Shown one piece after another: positions 46,695 through 58,224 of a DNA stretch of 64,000 nucleotides (positions are counted from its first letter, which is position 1; each line of letters opens with the position of its first letter). A model generated the notes under the pieces. That model was given only the letters and a program-made list of their open reading frames with translations. It did not search any database and was not told the origin of the DNA. Location: contig JAVHNS010000015.1 in the NCBI GenBank assembly GCA_036872755.1, positions 744,001-808,000 on the forward strand, given 5' to 3'. Source of the stretch: Orbilia blumenaviensis. Lineage: Eukaryota; Ascomycota; Orbiliomycetes; Orbiliales; Orbiliaceae. Position numbers and translations under genes: made by a program.

Positions 46695-48485
46695 TTACAG
46701 ATTTGGGGAGCTTTGTGGTCCATGATAATGGTCTTGTGGAACCCGTGGTCTTAGCCGTCTCTGACTACTTGATGTAAAAAATTCCTCTTCTAATTCTTGT
46801 AAATCTATTTCTTGCGGACGTCGTATGTTTACTTGTCGCGGAGGTTCGATATTTACTTCTTGTGGAGGGCGTCTTCGAAGAGAGGAAGACGTCGACGCAA
46901 AAGGACGGTTTTCGAGTAAACTTAAATCATACAAATCCTGTAGGCGCTCGTTTAGATTGAATGTGGACGTTTCTGCATGGTTAGAGTACGAGTTGCTGGG
47001 CGAATCCTGCATGATGGGCACCACCATATTACCCTGTTGAATTCTATTTTGTTCAACGCGCTCGTTTGGTGGCTCCTGGTTGTCGCCGGGGGGCCAGTCC
47101 GATACACTGGGCGATGATGGCGGCTCGTCGTTACGGACAGTATATTGTGAACCTTCGTCCATTGGTATTTCTTCCTCAATCTGATTAACGCGTCTTTCAT
47201 CAGATATGGAGTTAACGTTCTGTTGAGCGTACGGTTGATCGATTTGTTCTTCAGTTTCGGCTTCGTTTTCAATTTCCATATCGTTGCGAGCTTGCGACTC
47301 CTTGTAGGGGTTAAGAAAATCTTCCTGTATCATCGTTGGCTCTTGCACATCCCCTTCAAGCATATTCACATAGCCCATTAACCCAAGACCGCTAACCCGC
47401 TCATGCGGCTCTATTTCATCGGATATAAACCTTTGGAATTCATCATTGATATAAATACCGTTGATTGGGTCTTCTGGCTCTAGTCCCGCATCATCATAAC
47501 GGCCCCGCTTTTCCATATTATTCCCGATTTCCGACAGGCCAATACTAGTAAATAATTCCTCCATTTCAGTCGGATTATTTTTGTAATATATCATACCCGG
47601 CACTACGCCTCGTCGAACACTTGAGAACTCCATTGGCGGTTCAGATCTAGATGCGTTACCCTCCTCACTACTGCTCGGCTTTGGATCGTCGGGATTGTGT
47701 AAAGGACCCCTTATTAGGGGCCTCTGCCACGGCTTCCATTTTTTCGCAAGAAGATTATCAAAGTATTCGGTTACGACGTCCGGTATAGTGTTCGAATCTG
47801 GTTCCAGAAATCTCTCAACCCGATCTCTCAGATAGATATAGCTCCTTCTATCTGGAGCCGGGAAAGCATCAATGAAATCCCGCGGTTCTGGCACTTTAGA
47901 TACGACATCTGGAACCCACACCCTTCCATATGGCACCTTTGGATTATTTGGGTCGGCTTCCCATACTACCAATCCATTGTCGCCGGAATCTTCCATACCC
48001 TCTAGTAACCCTCCTCCTTCATGTTCTTTCGCAATATCAACCGATTTCCAAGAACCTGAAGGCCACTTCACATTCAAAGCCGCTAAGTCTACAACATTTA
48101 TTCCATAGGGATCAAACGCATCGAGCCTTATAATAGCGAGGGGTTTGTCACTATACTGGTAAGCTCGCTTCTTTAATCGTCCCCCCTCTCCACAATCTTT
48201 GCTATGATAAAGCGCGAGTCCGGAGATGGCAGTATCATTTACCAGACTGTTGTAGATGGCAACAGCCCCAATGTCACCATCTTCAAATTTGCGGCTTGCC
48301 TGATAGCATTTATCTGGCTCGTAGCTTATGAGTGGCCGGGCGTCAAACATATAGTTCCAGGATTTAAACCAGTTCGGGCGACCTGGGCGGAAAGTTAGAA
48401 GGCGGTATGCTGTCGAGGAAGATGTGAGTTGCGTAATGAGAATCAGAAGGGGCATAAAATGCCATGTGGAATGTGGTTCAGGCAT
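46695..48485 (-). CDS. large secreted protein of unknown function
   Basis: Single frame of 596 aa from an ATG at 48485. Signal peptide: P-L-L-I-L-I-T-Q-L-T-S-S-S-T-A, with cleavage likely near residue 26. Residues about 27-240 look globular, with C-Y-Q-A and D-C-G-E as the only close cysteines, and R-V-W-V-P-D. The remainder is acidic and low-complexity (for example E-N-E-A-E-T-E-E-Q). Near the C-terminus are three related short repeats: P-P-Q-E-V-N-I, P-P-R-Q-V-N-I and R-P-Q-E-I-D-L. No domain recognised. It is tail-to-tail with the P450 (76 bases apart). An extracellular role is inferred from the signal peptide only. Confidence 0.75.
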   Translation of the reverse strand: MPEPHSTWHFMPLLILITQLTSSSTAYRLLTFRPGRPNWFKSWNYMFDARPLISYEPDKCYQASRKFEDGDIGAVAIYNSLVNDTAISGLALYHSKDCGEGGRLKKRAYQYSDKPLAIIRLDAFDPYGINVVDLAALNVKWPSGSWKSVDIAKEHEGGGLLEGMEDSGDNGLVVWEADPNNPKVPYGRVWVPDVVSKVPEPRDFIDAFPAPDRRSYIYLRDRVERFLEPDSNTIPDVVTEYFDNLLAKKWKPWQRPLIRGPLHNPDDPKPSSSEEGNASRSEPPMEFSSVRRGVVPGMIYYKNNPTEMEELFTSIGLSEIGNNMEKRGRYDDAGLEPEDPINGIYINDEFQRFISDEIEPHERVSGLGLMGYVNMLEGDVQEPTMIQEDFLNPYKESQARNDMEIENEAETEEQIDQPYAQQNVNSISDERRVNQIEEEIPMDEGSQYTVRNDEPPSSPSVSDWPPGDNQEPPNERVEQNRIQQGNMVVPIMQDSPSNSYSNHAETSTFNLNERLQDLYDLSLLENRPFASTSSSLRRRPPQEVNIEPPRQVNIRRPQEIDLQELEEEFFTSSSQRRLRPRVPQDHYHGPQSSPNL

Positions 48486-48882
48486 GGCCGTATTCGAGTT
48501 GCCTCCCCCGCAACACCCCTTCTGATTATGATCTTCTAGTAGGAATTAATTATATTTTGGAATATTTATACAGCCTGCTGGCTGTGTCTGAATCACTCGA
48601 CTTTACGACAGCTCAAAGCAGTCTTATAGGGTAGGTACGGCTTTTTAAGGAGCTCATATAATCTCATTCTTGTTATCACGAGCAATCAAGGGCCACTGGT
48701 TCGAGCTCGTGGAATTGAGCATAGTTGAGAGAATTTCAATTTGTGTACTAAGAATCAACCCCGCATAAAGATTGCAAAATGCCTACCCTAAGACAGCCAG
48801 TATTATCGAGCCCATCATGTGTAACTCAGAAGAAACGAAACTTGCGACCCAAAACCGAGCCAACTAAACAAATTGGCGAAAG
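48486..48882. other. intergenic spacer
   Basis: Upstream region of the 46695-48485 gene and 3' side of the next. No additional feature. Confidence 0.5.
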
Positions 48883-50609
48883 CTATTTTGCATCAACTTT
48901 GTCCTCCCTCGCCCGTATATCGATAATAACAGGATCATCGCTAGCTTTCTTTTTTAGTCGAAACTCCAATGCGCCTTTCTGGCCCAACCCAACGACCTTT
49001 GCTTTGATCTCCCGCATGATAGAAACCAACCTCTTAAGTCTCTCCTTATTGTCGCTGCCCCATTTTTCAAGTTCTGGAGAGATCTCTTCTTTCAAGGTCT
49101 CGGCTGCCGAGAAAATACCTCGGGTATGGTAGGCCACCATAAAATTCTCAGTCTGGCTGAAAAATAGCTGGACGTATAGTTTTTCAACATTGAGGCCTGT
49201 CCTTCTCCCGCGAGTTTTGACCTGGATGATTTTGTTTCCCGGAAATATGGTATTTGGGGTGTTTATGATTTCTAGCGGGATATTTGGCAACCTGAATGAT
49301 TCGGATGCGTCTGTATTGAGTGGAAAATTTTTAGTATGTGCACTGGCGATTATTTTTGCGGGGTGTCTGTAAAAAAATCATGAACAAACCTTTGGTTTTG
49401 TTCTTAGGGCTTAAATGAATCTTCTGATCAATCCTTTCCACTTCGTCGGTTTTAACCGTCAAGGTTTTAAAGGCGTCTAACAACTCAAAGGTATCCGTGT
49501 CTGGGGATTCACATAGTGTCCTATCTTCACTACCGTCATCGCTATCGTTATTCGACTCAGTATCAAGCTCCGCAAGATCTCTTAATCCGTCTTTTGAAAT
49601 CCACTGCACGAACTCCGCCCTTGTCATATCGCATGCATCCGCATGGTAACGGACGAGAAATTTCATTCCGAACAGCTTGTACTCGACGAGGCAATGGAAG
49701 CCCGTGACATCCTTTGGTCCCCTCTCTTTCATTCTTCCATCTTCAAGAGATAGGAAGAGACGGGTCTTGGTTAGGAATGAATGCCCGAAACCTCGGAAAT
49801 CCATTGAAGATATGACGATTTCTTCATTGTGAGGCTCCCACCTTGTCAGCATAAGTGTTGTGGATGCTGCATTTTCGTCGTAAATATATTTTCCTGTGTC
49901 ATTATCGTACCCAGAAACTACATCAACGTCTATACGGGTGGCCTCCGCTCGTCTGTCCATGCTTTCTATCCCCCGGCCATGCCCTGGGCCCAGTTGCTGG
50001 AAAAACGGATGTACTGGTCGATAGTTACCCCGGCCTCTCCTCGCTGCTGCAGCTTGAATTGAAGGTGCTCGCCAAGGAGTCGAGATAGGTGGCTCATCCT
50101 TAACCCTCTCCCCAGCAAGCTCAATCAATTCGTAGAGTTTGATCAAGTTATTCCGATCGGTTATGACATCATAGTCTGTGACCTTAAAATCCCTTTTGTA
50201 GGCATGGCAAGCTGCGAGGCCTGGTATCATTCCTGATTTCCCTTTCATTCGGGCGGCATTTTGGTCGACGTAGTGATGTCCTACATCTGGTTGCAGCTTC
50301 ATTGTGGCTGATGTCTCTGGGAAGGCCAGTATTGGAGGGGCACCTAATAATACCGCTGTTAATAAACATATGTCATTTAACATATGATAGTAATAGGAAG
50401 ACTGAGATGTTTATACCAGGGACTTGTATCGTAGGGATCACAGAATCCACTTCATGTTCAGCGAGCCAGTTGTAGGATGACACCGTAGCAACACCTTCAA
50501 TGATGGGAGTCTCCTCCGGGAGGTCGCTTGGTGCGGTCACATCACCCACAAGAATCCTTACGACATCTCCTTTAAGACTCTCGTTGGTATCTCTTGCGAC
50601 GGAAAACAT
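48883..50609 (-). CDS. conserved fungal family protein, function unknown
   Basis: Model: exon 1 50609-50417, intron 50416-50356 (GTATAA donor, TTAACAG acceptor, phase 1), exon 2 50355-about 49390, an intron, and exon 3 about 49271-48883. The last join has two options. Donor 49389 (GTTTGT) with acceptor 49272 gives 515 aa; donor 49385 with acceptor 49292 gives 523 aa. Motifs: V-S-S-Y-N-W-L, then L-Q-P-D-x-G and D-Q-N-A-A-R. A later M-D-F-R-G-F-G-H-S-F segment is followed by F-L-V-R-Y-H-A-D. This order matches a widespread Pezizomycotina family often mislabelled geranylgeranyl pyrophosphate synthetase. I see no prenyltransferase D-D-x-x-D motif and do not support that name. An acidic insert (D-S-D-D-G-S-E-D) lies before exon 3. 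Confidence 0.75.
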
Positions 50610-51514
50610 TTTTGCGTTTCGAGAGCTCGAGTTGGTAGGTGAAATGTGATTGCTATCAGAAGGACTTTCGTAGTTACTTATTCCGCGTTGGCTAATAAAC
50701 CATTTTTTGCGTTGTTTGTTGTGTGACCCCGAAAACTAGGATATCTCGATGCTGCTCAGAACGAGGGGCAGGTTCTTGAGATATCGGTAAGAAAATAAAG
50801 CCGGAAAGGTTTCTAAGGACGATAAACCTTCGTTTTTATATTGTACAGAACACACGAGCTAGCCGTATCGTCAAGATGTAATGCCGGATCCTCATAAGAA
50901 GGTTCTAGTGTTTCGAGTTTCTATCTAACATCAGAGTACAGGCCGTGTTATCGAGGTCTCTAAATCCACGCAGACAATTCAAGCCCTGCGTTTGGATGCG
51001 TGCACCCATACCGACGATTCAGGCAACGTTTGATCATATGCCAACTGTGACAACATCCCAAAATGTCGGCCTGCTTGAATGTTGGACAACTAGTTCTCTG
51101 CGCGAACCCGTGTGCATGGCCAATCGCACGATCTCATTGTTCACCGCTATCTTTTTTTAGTCTTAAAAACTTCTAACTAGACTTAGCGCATCCTTGAGAA
51201 AGGCGGGGCTATCTGCAAGAAGCCGAAATAGATTCAAGCGTATTTTGAGGGGTCGCTATCAATCCAGCTCAGTCTTGTATTGTCTTTGATTACGTTAATC
51301 ATGGAATTAGCAGGCATACCCCGGTATGTGTGGCTAAGTGTGGCGAGCTTGTCCTCTTTGCTTCAATATCGCCGAACCACCTGCGCAAAAACAGTAATAT
51401 TTAACTAACCGCTACAGATAGCTATCTAAATCATATGAATGTGTATATACATTTTAAGACCCATAAAAACGCCTATTATCCCACTCTTCCCCAGAAGCAA
51501 AAGTATCACTAATA
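50610..51514. other. intergenic region
   Basis: No supported gene; frames at 50945-51160 have no coding signs. Confidence 0.5.
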
Positions 51515-52685
51515 TTAATGGTAGCTCTTATCATTTGCATTCGCTGTCCCGCGGATTCCGCCAAACTCAGCCGGGTTGTCCATAATTCCTGGCTCCGTGC
51601 CCCCTACTTCTGTTTTATTCGAGCTTGTCCAGGGCGTAGCAGAGCCTATAGGTGCTGAACCCTTCCGTGTGAAACGATATGTAAGATACATAGCGATCAA
51701 AATTACTGGAACTCCTACGCCGACTGCAATCCCGATGATAGTACCCGTCGCCATGCCTGACTTCTTTTCATCCCCATCACCACCAGGCGCAGCCGTACTA
51801 CTCGGCCCGGTGGAGGATGTAGCACCTGAGCCTGGAGTTGCTGCTTGCGAAGTGGGCGACGAACCTGCGGCTGAACTTGTGACCGGTTGGTCCGTTCGTG
51901 TGGCGTCGTCGTCGAATATATATATCGGATTCGCTAAATATCGATAGAAAATAGAGAAAGACGTGAAGCTTGTGGTAAATATTTCTAAATTATCCGATTG
52001 GAGGTAATTGCAAAGGATCACTGTAGACGTGCTGCCGCTCGAACCAGAACCTGATCCGCTCAAAGTGGTTGTAAGCATGACTCTAGGCTGTAGAACACCT
52101 GAAGTTGAGGCTCTGGAATGCGAAAAAGATATGCTAATTTCACGGAGACAAGTCAGTTTCTTTCACAATTTGCTAGAGACAAACGACGGAGTGAAGAGGT
52201 TGGGAGAGGGATTCTTACGTTGGACAGCAAGGTAATGCGATCGAACTACCCGAACTTAAAGAAATAACTGGATAGTAATATAGTGATCCAGAGGTGTATT
52301 GTTCTGCCGTGACTCTGGGCATTCTGCTATAACCAGGGGGGCAGCTTCCCCCAGTGCCTGTATAATATACGGTATCTCGCCAATTAGAGGGACAGCAATT
52401 CCTCGGTCCCCCGCTGTGGCACCCTGCGCTAAGGTATGACCAAATATACTGCGTAGCGGTACCCTCCTGTATAATCCGAGGGTTCTCGGTTTCGACGCTA
52501 TAAACATTCCCGGTCGTACAGCTTGCCGGCGGATTGAAGTTGGTTAATGTACCCGCAAAACTATATGTTGCAAGAGGAGTAGTTTCAAAGGCTGTATATG
52601 AATAAGCGGTCGCAAGTTGAGCGCTGGCGAAGCTAGATAATTCTGCGAAAACGAACGCGGCTGCCAGAACCAAGAGGTTTGACAT
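51515..52685 (-). CDS. single-pass cell-surface protein with Ser/Thr-rich stalk
   Basis: Model: exon 1 52685-52219, intron 52218-52134 (GTAAGA donor, AATTAG acceptor, phase 2), exon 2 52133-51515; 361 aa, frame kept. Signal peptide M-S-N-L-L-V-L-A-A-A-F-V-F, cleavage near S-F-A-S-A. A Cys-containing ectodomain (C-H-S-G-G-P-R-N-C-C-P, S-C-P-P-G-Y, L-P-C-C-P) follows, then a Ser/Thr/Gly stalk (about 240-280). One membrane segment lies at about 284-308 (G-T-I-I-G-I-A-V-G-V-G-V-P-V-I-L-I), with a stop-transfer R-F-T-R-K and a short cytosolic tail. The layout matches fungal wall-sensor or Mid2-like surface proteins; the ectodomain is not WSC. Role as sensor or adhesin is inferred. Confidence 0.8.
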
Positions 52686-53786
52686 GTTTGCAGGTTTATG
52701 GGATGGTGGTTGTCGTAAATGTAGCCCGTCGCGTATATTCCGTCGCCCACGCAGAAACTCCTACTGTTCTGCAAAGAAACCGATCAAGCAGAATTAAACA
52801 TCAACGGTCCCGAAAGGGCCCGGCGCTATTTATATAGTTTGAACTCCATCTTATCGCGAGATGGTTTTGCGCGAGCTTCAGGGAGGCTGAGGTCGCCGGT
52901 GGCGTCCTTGGAAGTGGGGATAAAATCCCGCCCAGACTTAACTCGACTTTGGTATGCATTTGACATGGTTTTGATGCTTGATTCATGCGCCTGGAACATC
53001 AAAGGACCTAATGAGGAACATCTTGGCAAGTCTACATCAAGCCTAGATCCAGTGTTTGGCCTTAATTCGGTTTGTTAGTCGCTTGGCGCGTAGCGGCCGG
53101 CCTTTCCCAAAATCCTGCGGCAGGCCAGGTTTTCACATCTGCCCATGGCGACGTTGTGAAAGCTGTGCATTGTCCACTTTCACGGCGGGTTCGAAGATCG
53201 CTAGTAGAACATACGGAGATTATGACCTGGATCAGGGTCCGAGATTTTTGCAAAAGTACTTAGTTATATTCCGAATTCGCGAATTAGCAGTACTGCAGTC
53301 CGTCACAAGGGTAAACCGTACAGCTGTCCCATACAAGACTACACCCTACCCCTTCCGTGTGCGACAACACAAATATTGCAACAAAATCTCAATCGTTCAT
53401 GATGTTAACTGGGACGGCTCTGCTTCGCTCCGCCGTACTTAAACCCGATTGAGCACTACCACGGATCGTTACTAAGAACCCGACTTAACAGTCAGGCACA
53501 AGTTCATGCCACACGGGCCTAAATTTAGTGTATTCGAGGCGCATGGCCAACGTGTTGACGACTGCCGCGACAATTACTTTATTTAGACAATAGCAATCAC
53601 TAGGCGGGCGATATACTCATCTCAATTTATTTTTATGGTTACTAGGAAATGTCTAGAATAATTTTGTGGGAGCTAGCTGAATCTCGACAATACTTGCAAC
53701 TCCTAGCATTCTCCCTATCGTCGTGGCAGAGACGACTCGCAACTACGAGTTTACAGCCACATATCGCCTTAAACCATAAAATCGAT
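52686..53786. other. intergenic region
   Basis: No supported gene. Short frames on both strands at 53056-53442 have neither domain nor splice support. Confidence 0.5.
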
Positions 53787-54488
53787 ATGGATTCTGATCA
53801 GAAATCCAGTTTCCCCGACTCTGAGGAGTCTAGGAAACTCATGTCTATCAGAACCTGCCTCCCTGGTCAAAGAATATGTGACCAGCATCAGGTTAAGTGC
53901 CAGGCCCTCGGTACGTGGCTATCATATTAGTTCAACCTCTCGCCACAGGTTATTACAAAGAACACGTATACTGACAAAAAGGACACTGAATACTCCAAAG
54001 ATAAAACTGAAGGGAACATAAATGCAGACATTTTCCCTGGGTTCAGGCTCTCCTACTCCATGGGCTTCAAAATCGGCGATACGGCCATCCCTGACAACTT
54101 AATCTTAGGAATCCTGTTAATTGCGTCCGATACCGCCATATTAGTATATGAACACCAAGATCCAATTACATGCACGGGATATCTTCGCACGGCGATAGAC
54201 ATGTTTTGTGCCGTGCTGCCGATATTTTGCGCATTTCTTGGACAGTCGTTCTGTACGGTCAGGGTTGTTATGTGGGGGATGGCACATATGATAGTAGCTG
54301 CTGAGATCGTTCTTTGGGCGGGCCAAGGGGGCGGTAGGCCCCACTTCTACCGTACTCTGTTTCCGTTACTTTCGTTGCTTACAATCATCATGATGTTAGT
54401 GATGAATGCTACTTGGCGGTTGATTATATGGGGGACCCGGCGGGTGGTGGGAACTCCGTCTTGGTGGCTTCAGCCATTGCCTTGGTAG
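53787..54488 (+). CDS. multi-pass membrane protein, family not recognised
   Basis: Model: exon 1 53787-53891, intron 53892-53948 (GTTAAG donor, GCCACAG acceptor, phase 0), exon 2 53949-54488; 214 aa, frame kept. The start ATG at 53787 is preferred; an earlier in-frame ATG at 53649 would add 46 residues of non-coding character. Residues 1-95 are hydrophilic and acidic/basic. Residues about 96-214 contain four hydrophobic segments: N-L-I-L-G-I-L-L-I-A; F-C-A-V-L-P-I-F-C-A-F-L; M-I-V-A-A-E-I-V-L-W-A; L-S-L-L-T-I-I-M-M-L-V-M. It ends in W-W-L-Q-P-L-P-W. A V-V-G-T-P-S motif and its 18-base coding sequence recur at 15743-15760. Confidence 0.6.
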
Positions 54489-55286
54489 GCGAGGCCTTGC
54501 GCATGTGATGAACGGTCTGGCTGTTGTCTAGGACCGAGACTAGAATTTACACGCATGTTCAATCTGCCAAGAACAAAACACCTGCGAGATGATATAATTC
54601 CACTGCTCGTCAAATCCAGTAGCAGATCCGCGAAATGTATACATGCACAACAGGAACCAAAGTTGTGAAGATTCAAGCTTTATTTCGACCCGAGATCTGG
54701 GGACGAGACAAGGCTCTTGTAGAAAGTTATTGAACGATGATATTATGAGATGTTGCTTTCAAATGAATTAATGATACATTCACCCTCAATAACCATTTGC
54801 TCTAGCTTACGGTGGATTCTTGATCAAAGAGTAGAAGATAGTCTCAAGATGTTATAGTGCAGGAGCGCAGCCTTCAATGGAGAAGTAGCCAACACTAGGC
54901 TTTGCAAGTGTGTGTGCTTCTGTCTGGAGGAAGCTAGGCCTATAGGCTGTGGTACTGATAAGATTAAAATTTACTTAGTTCGCACGAAGACTCGAAACTC
55001 CATAGCAATATACGCGTCTTCACTTCCCTCAAGTTACTTACCCTACCTCTCTTACTTCGAACCACCCCAGTCCTATCCGCTCACTGGACTTACCCACTAA
55101 CAGCACACGCATATTCATCCTCCAGGCAAGCCCCCCAAGTTTTCCAATAAAACCCCTCTGCACAGCTCTCGTCGTATCTATGTAGCTAACGTCGCGTCAA
55201 TAGGTGAGGCTACTCCAGATATCTCGAGCCCATCAGCACGCGTGATCATTTGTTTCCCATTGAGTTGCACTTGATCTCTGAGAAAC
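54489..55286. other. intergenic region
   Basis: No gene; 55050-55286 is C-rich and probably the promoter and leader of the next BTB gene. Confidence 0.5.
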
Positions 55287-56284
55287 ATGTCGGACTTTGC
55301 TTATAGCTCGAACTCGGGGTCGAACGAGGAAAATGAGGACGGACAAGGCGGACACTCCAAAATTGAGCGAAAGCTTGAGCACGAAGATGTGGATGGCCAC
55401 CACCCGGAACCTATCAACAAAGTTTGTAAGTTATTTATCTTATTTTATTTTGCCATATCTCAGACGCGTGTTTCTGGACCATGGAGGTGTTAATTTGTTA
55501 ACTAACTCAGCGTCTGGACACGATAGGGATGGGCGAAGCTGCATTGATTTACCTCATGGATATCACTTTTGCAGACTTGATTGTGCAGGGCAACGTCGAG
55601 GCTGACGCTGGCTGGCATTTCAGACTCAATCGCTCATTTGCCTGCACCAAGTCAGGCTACATCCGCAACAATTGCAAACTCAGCAGCAGAAAAGATCATC
55701 TCATCAACATCAACGTTGGCAAAAGTGTCATGAAAACGGTTATTCGTTTTATGTACACCGATATCTATCAGATCATGGGATACGAAGTTGATGAATTAAA
55801 TAGTTACGACTTTTTCCCACGCATCAAGAATGGCTATGCGCTTATCGCGTCCAAGGTACTTAGCGATGTCGAAGGCGCTATCCTCCTGGAAATCCCTGAT
55901 ATGATTGACGCTATCCTCAAGGCAGTCGGTGAAGACCTACTCGAAGCCCCAAAAAAGAGATCGCTTCTCGGAAGCTATGGCATTCGTCTGCTCTGTAAAA
56001 TTTTCTCTTTGAAGGGAACCCACGGAGAGTGGAACCGCGAGAAAATGGCACAAATCATAATTAAGAGCTTTTCGGTGAAGGAGATCGAGAAGGAACTAGC
56101 CAAACTCGCTGGGGACAATCCAGAAGGTTCAAATGTCATTATCTACACGGGGGGGTTTCAAGCCATCCTTAGCGATGGTTTGAAAAAGTGGAAGGCAGAT
56201 CTCAAAGAGAACCCTGACTTGAAAGAGCCTAAACAGTTTGACTTTGATAGCCTTACGGCTTATTGGTGGAGGTCACAGGGCTAA
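55287..56284 (+). CDS. BTB/POZ-like domain protein (two exons)
   Basis: Exon 1 starts at the ATG at 55287 (M-S-D-F-A-Y-S-S-N) and is Ser/Glu/Asp-rich. The junction is ambiguous. Donor 55426 (GTAAGT) with acceptor 55526 gives 298 aa in phase 1. Donor 55422 (GTTTGT) with acceptor 55510 (CTAACTCAG) gives 302 aa in phase 0. Either way exon 2 reads L-M-D-I-T-F-A-D-L-I-V-Q-G, F-R-L-N-R-S-F and M-K-T-V-I-R-F-M-Y, a BTB pattern, followed by a helical C-terminal half ending W-W-R-S-Q-G. It is the most distant member by position and the only one whose intron is not phase 2 in either option. Confidence 0.78.
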
Positions 56285-57174
56285 GAGCTATGATTTGTCT
56301 GAAAGATTTGATCCAAGAAGCGCGGTATTTAGCACTTACCTGTGTTAACTTATACAATTGGTCGCAACGAGAACAGCGGAAAAGACAAATAGCTTGATTT
56401 TGATCCAGCCCCGGCCAACTTTATCTAAGCTGTTTCCCTATGGATAAGATGCTGAAAGCGCTAGTATCGCCACACATACGATAATACTCTCTCGGTATTC
56501 TTCTACTCGAAGTCAGGCTATGGCATAAATTGAAGAACCCCCCGGAAGTGTGCTCGAACCTCGATGATTTTGATGATGATGGTGAAGAGTGTCATTATAA
56601 GTAAAGATAGCGAATTTGTCTAATGCATCTTGCTCTCCTGAGATTGTTGTACGGGGGTACTTATGCGGATGTCGCCCATTGTAGCTGGTGAAACCTTGTA
56701 GTCACCACCTGAATGGCTTCTATTATCAACGCAATGCCGACTGTAAATCAGGTGAATAAATTAATTTTGTTGGAACAATGTTTTAGCAACTGATATACTA
56801 TGTTGGTCAAAAGTTATTTTCATAAGATTTACACAATCTGTCGAACGATATGAGGTGTTCATGTATGATACCAAAATGGGCATTAGAATAGAAATTGAAA
56901 TAGTAGACCGCACTTAAGTATATAAAGTTGCAGTGGTATCACCAACGCAAAAAGAAACCAGCAGCCTATCGGACAGCGAGTATAGGTACATAGAATACTA
57001 CTAAATCCTTACTTCCTTCCTGTAGCTGTAGGCTGCCCTCCTAGTAGGAGGCAAGCAAGTTCCTCCTAAGCAATATCGTAGAACCCCCCAGCTTTATAAT
57101 ATCGGGACGTATTTTTAGGAGTGATACTCGGTTTACAATACTACTATATAACGCCGGGTGTTTCTGCTTATTTT
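56285..57174. other. intergenic region
   Basis: No supported gene. AT-rich; it holds the 3' end regions of the converging genes on either side. Confidence 0.55.
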
Positions 57175-58224
57175 CTAGCCTAGGTTCCATCCAGAACCCC
57201 CACCAAGCGGATAGTAGTAAATAATATCTCCCGGCTGGATTCGCCGCCTCCGTCGCGGCCATAATATAAAAGGTTCTTCAGGATTCCATCCAGCGTTTAC
57301 CCCACCTGGGCCTGTTACACCCGGGTTCATTTCGGATGGAGGTAATAACCCTCGTGCCGGGTCGTTCTGGGATGGAAGTATGAGCTCTGGAGGCACGTCA
57401 GCGAGATGTCCAGGTCCCACCAATGGCCCACCCGCCGCAGAACCCCCCCGCAGGCCTTCCCAAATCCAGTCGTAATTCAAAACGTGCGTCGAAATGTGCG
57501 GCGGTATTCGAACTATGGCCTCAGCGTAATCTGCGACAGGGATACTTGGATCATATTCAGGTTGTCCCAGCCTTGTTATGCACATACAACCTGAAAATTG
57601 CGAAATATATTCACAAATTAGAAAAACATCAGATAGTTTCCAAAACCAGAACATTTGTTGTAGAGTCCTTAGTGCTACAGCCTAACGGTGTAGGAGTTAC
57701 GTACCATATACAATTGCGCAGACGTTTGCGCTTCTTCGTTCGGCACATCTTGTTGTTGGGTCGGGAACAATAGCTCCCAGGGTTGGCTCGCATTTACAAT
57801 AATTCTTGCAGTAATATTGCTGCGTGTGAATAATTGCTTCGCTCTGAGATTGGTGAAGGTCTGAGCTTTGAAACAGTTGCCAATCGTTCCTAAATACTCC
57901 GAGCTCAGGATATTCCGAGGGCAATGATGATAGTATGGTATTAATTCGGCGGCAATCGATATAAAAAGGCGACTGATAGAAGTAGCTGGGTTCTATGCCA
58001 TTACTACGCTTAGAAGAGTCGGTGGTGGTCACGCTTTTAGACAATTCGACATCAATACTCCCATTAAGCTCGCGGTTTCCCGGGTTCACACCGTCATCGA
58101 GATAATTATTTGGAAACTTTGGAGGTGGTACTGTTAGCCCTTGGCAAAGCCTCAAAGCGCTAAATAGGAAGCATAGGAGCCTCAGGCAGCGGCCGCTTCG
58201 GCAATAATGACTGTTCTTTGACAT
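57175..58224 (-). CDS. secreted protein with Gly/Pro-rich C-terminus
   Basis: Model: exon 1 58224-57705, intron 57704-57591 (GTACGT donor, TTTTCAG acceptor, phase 1), exon 2 57590-57175; 311 aa, frame kept. Signal peptide C-L-R-L-L-C-F-L-F-S-A-L-R-L-C-Q-G, cleavage near L-T-V. The middle has a cysteine group (Y-Y-C-K-N-Y-C-K-C, later T-R-C and M-C-I). The C-terminal 90 residues are Gly/Pro-rich, with a basic R-R-R-R-R and G-D-I-I-Y-Y-Y-P-L-G-G-G. No known domain. The converging BTB gene ends about 0.9 kb away. Confidence 0.75.

Noticed and set aside
48883..50609. Naming this gene geranylgeranyl pyrophosphate synthetase
   Set aside because: The family carries that label in databases by transfer, but no prenyltransferase Asp-rich motif is visible.
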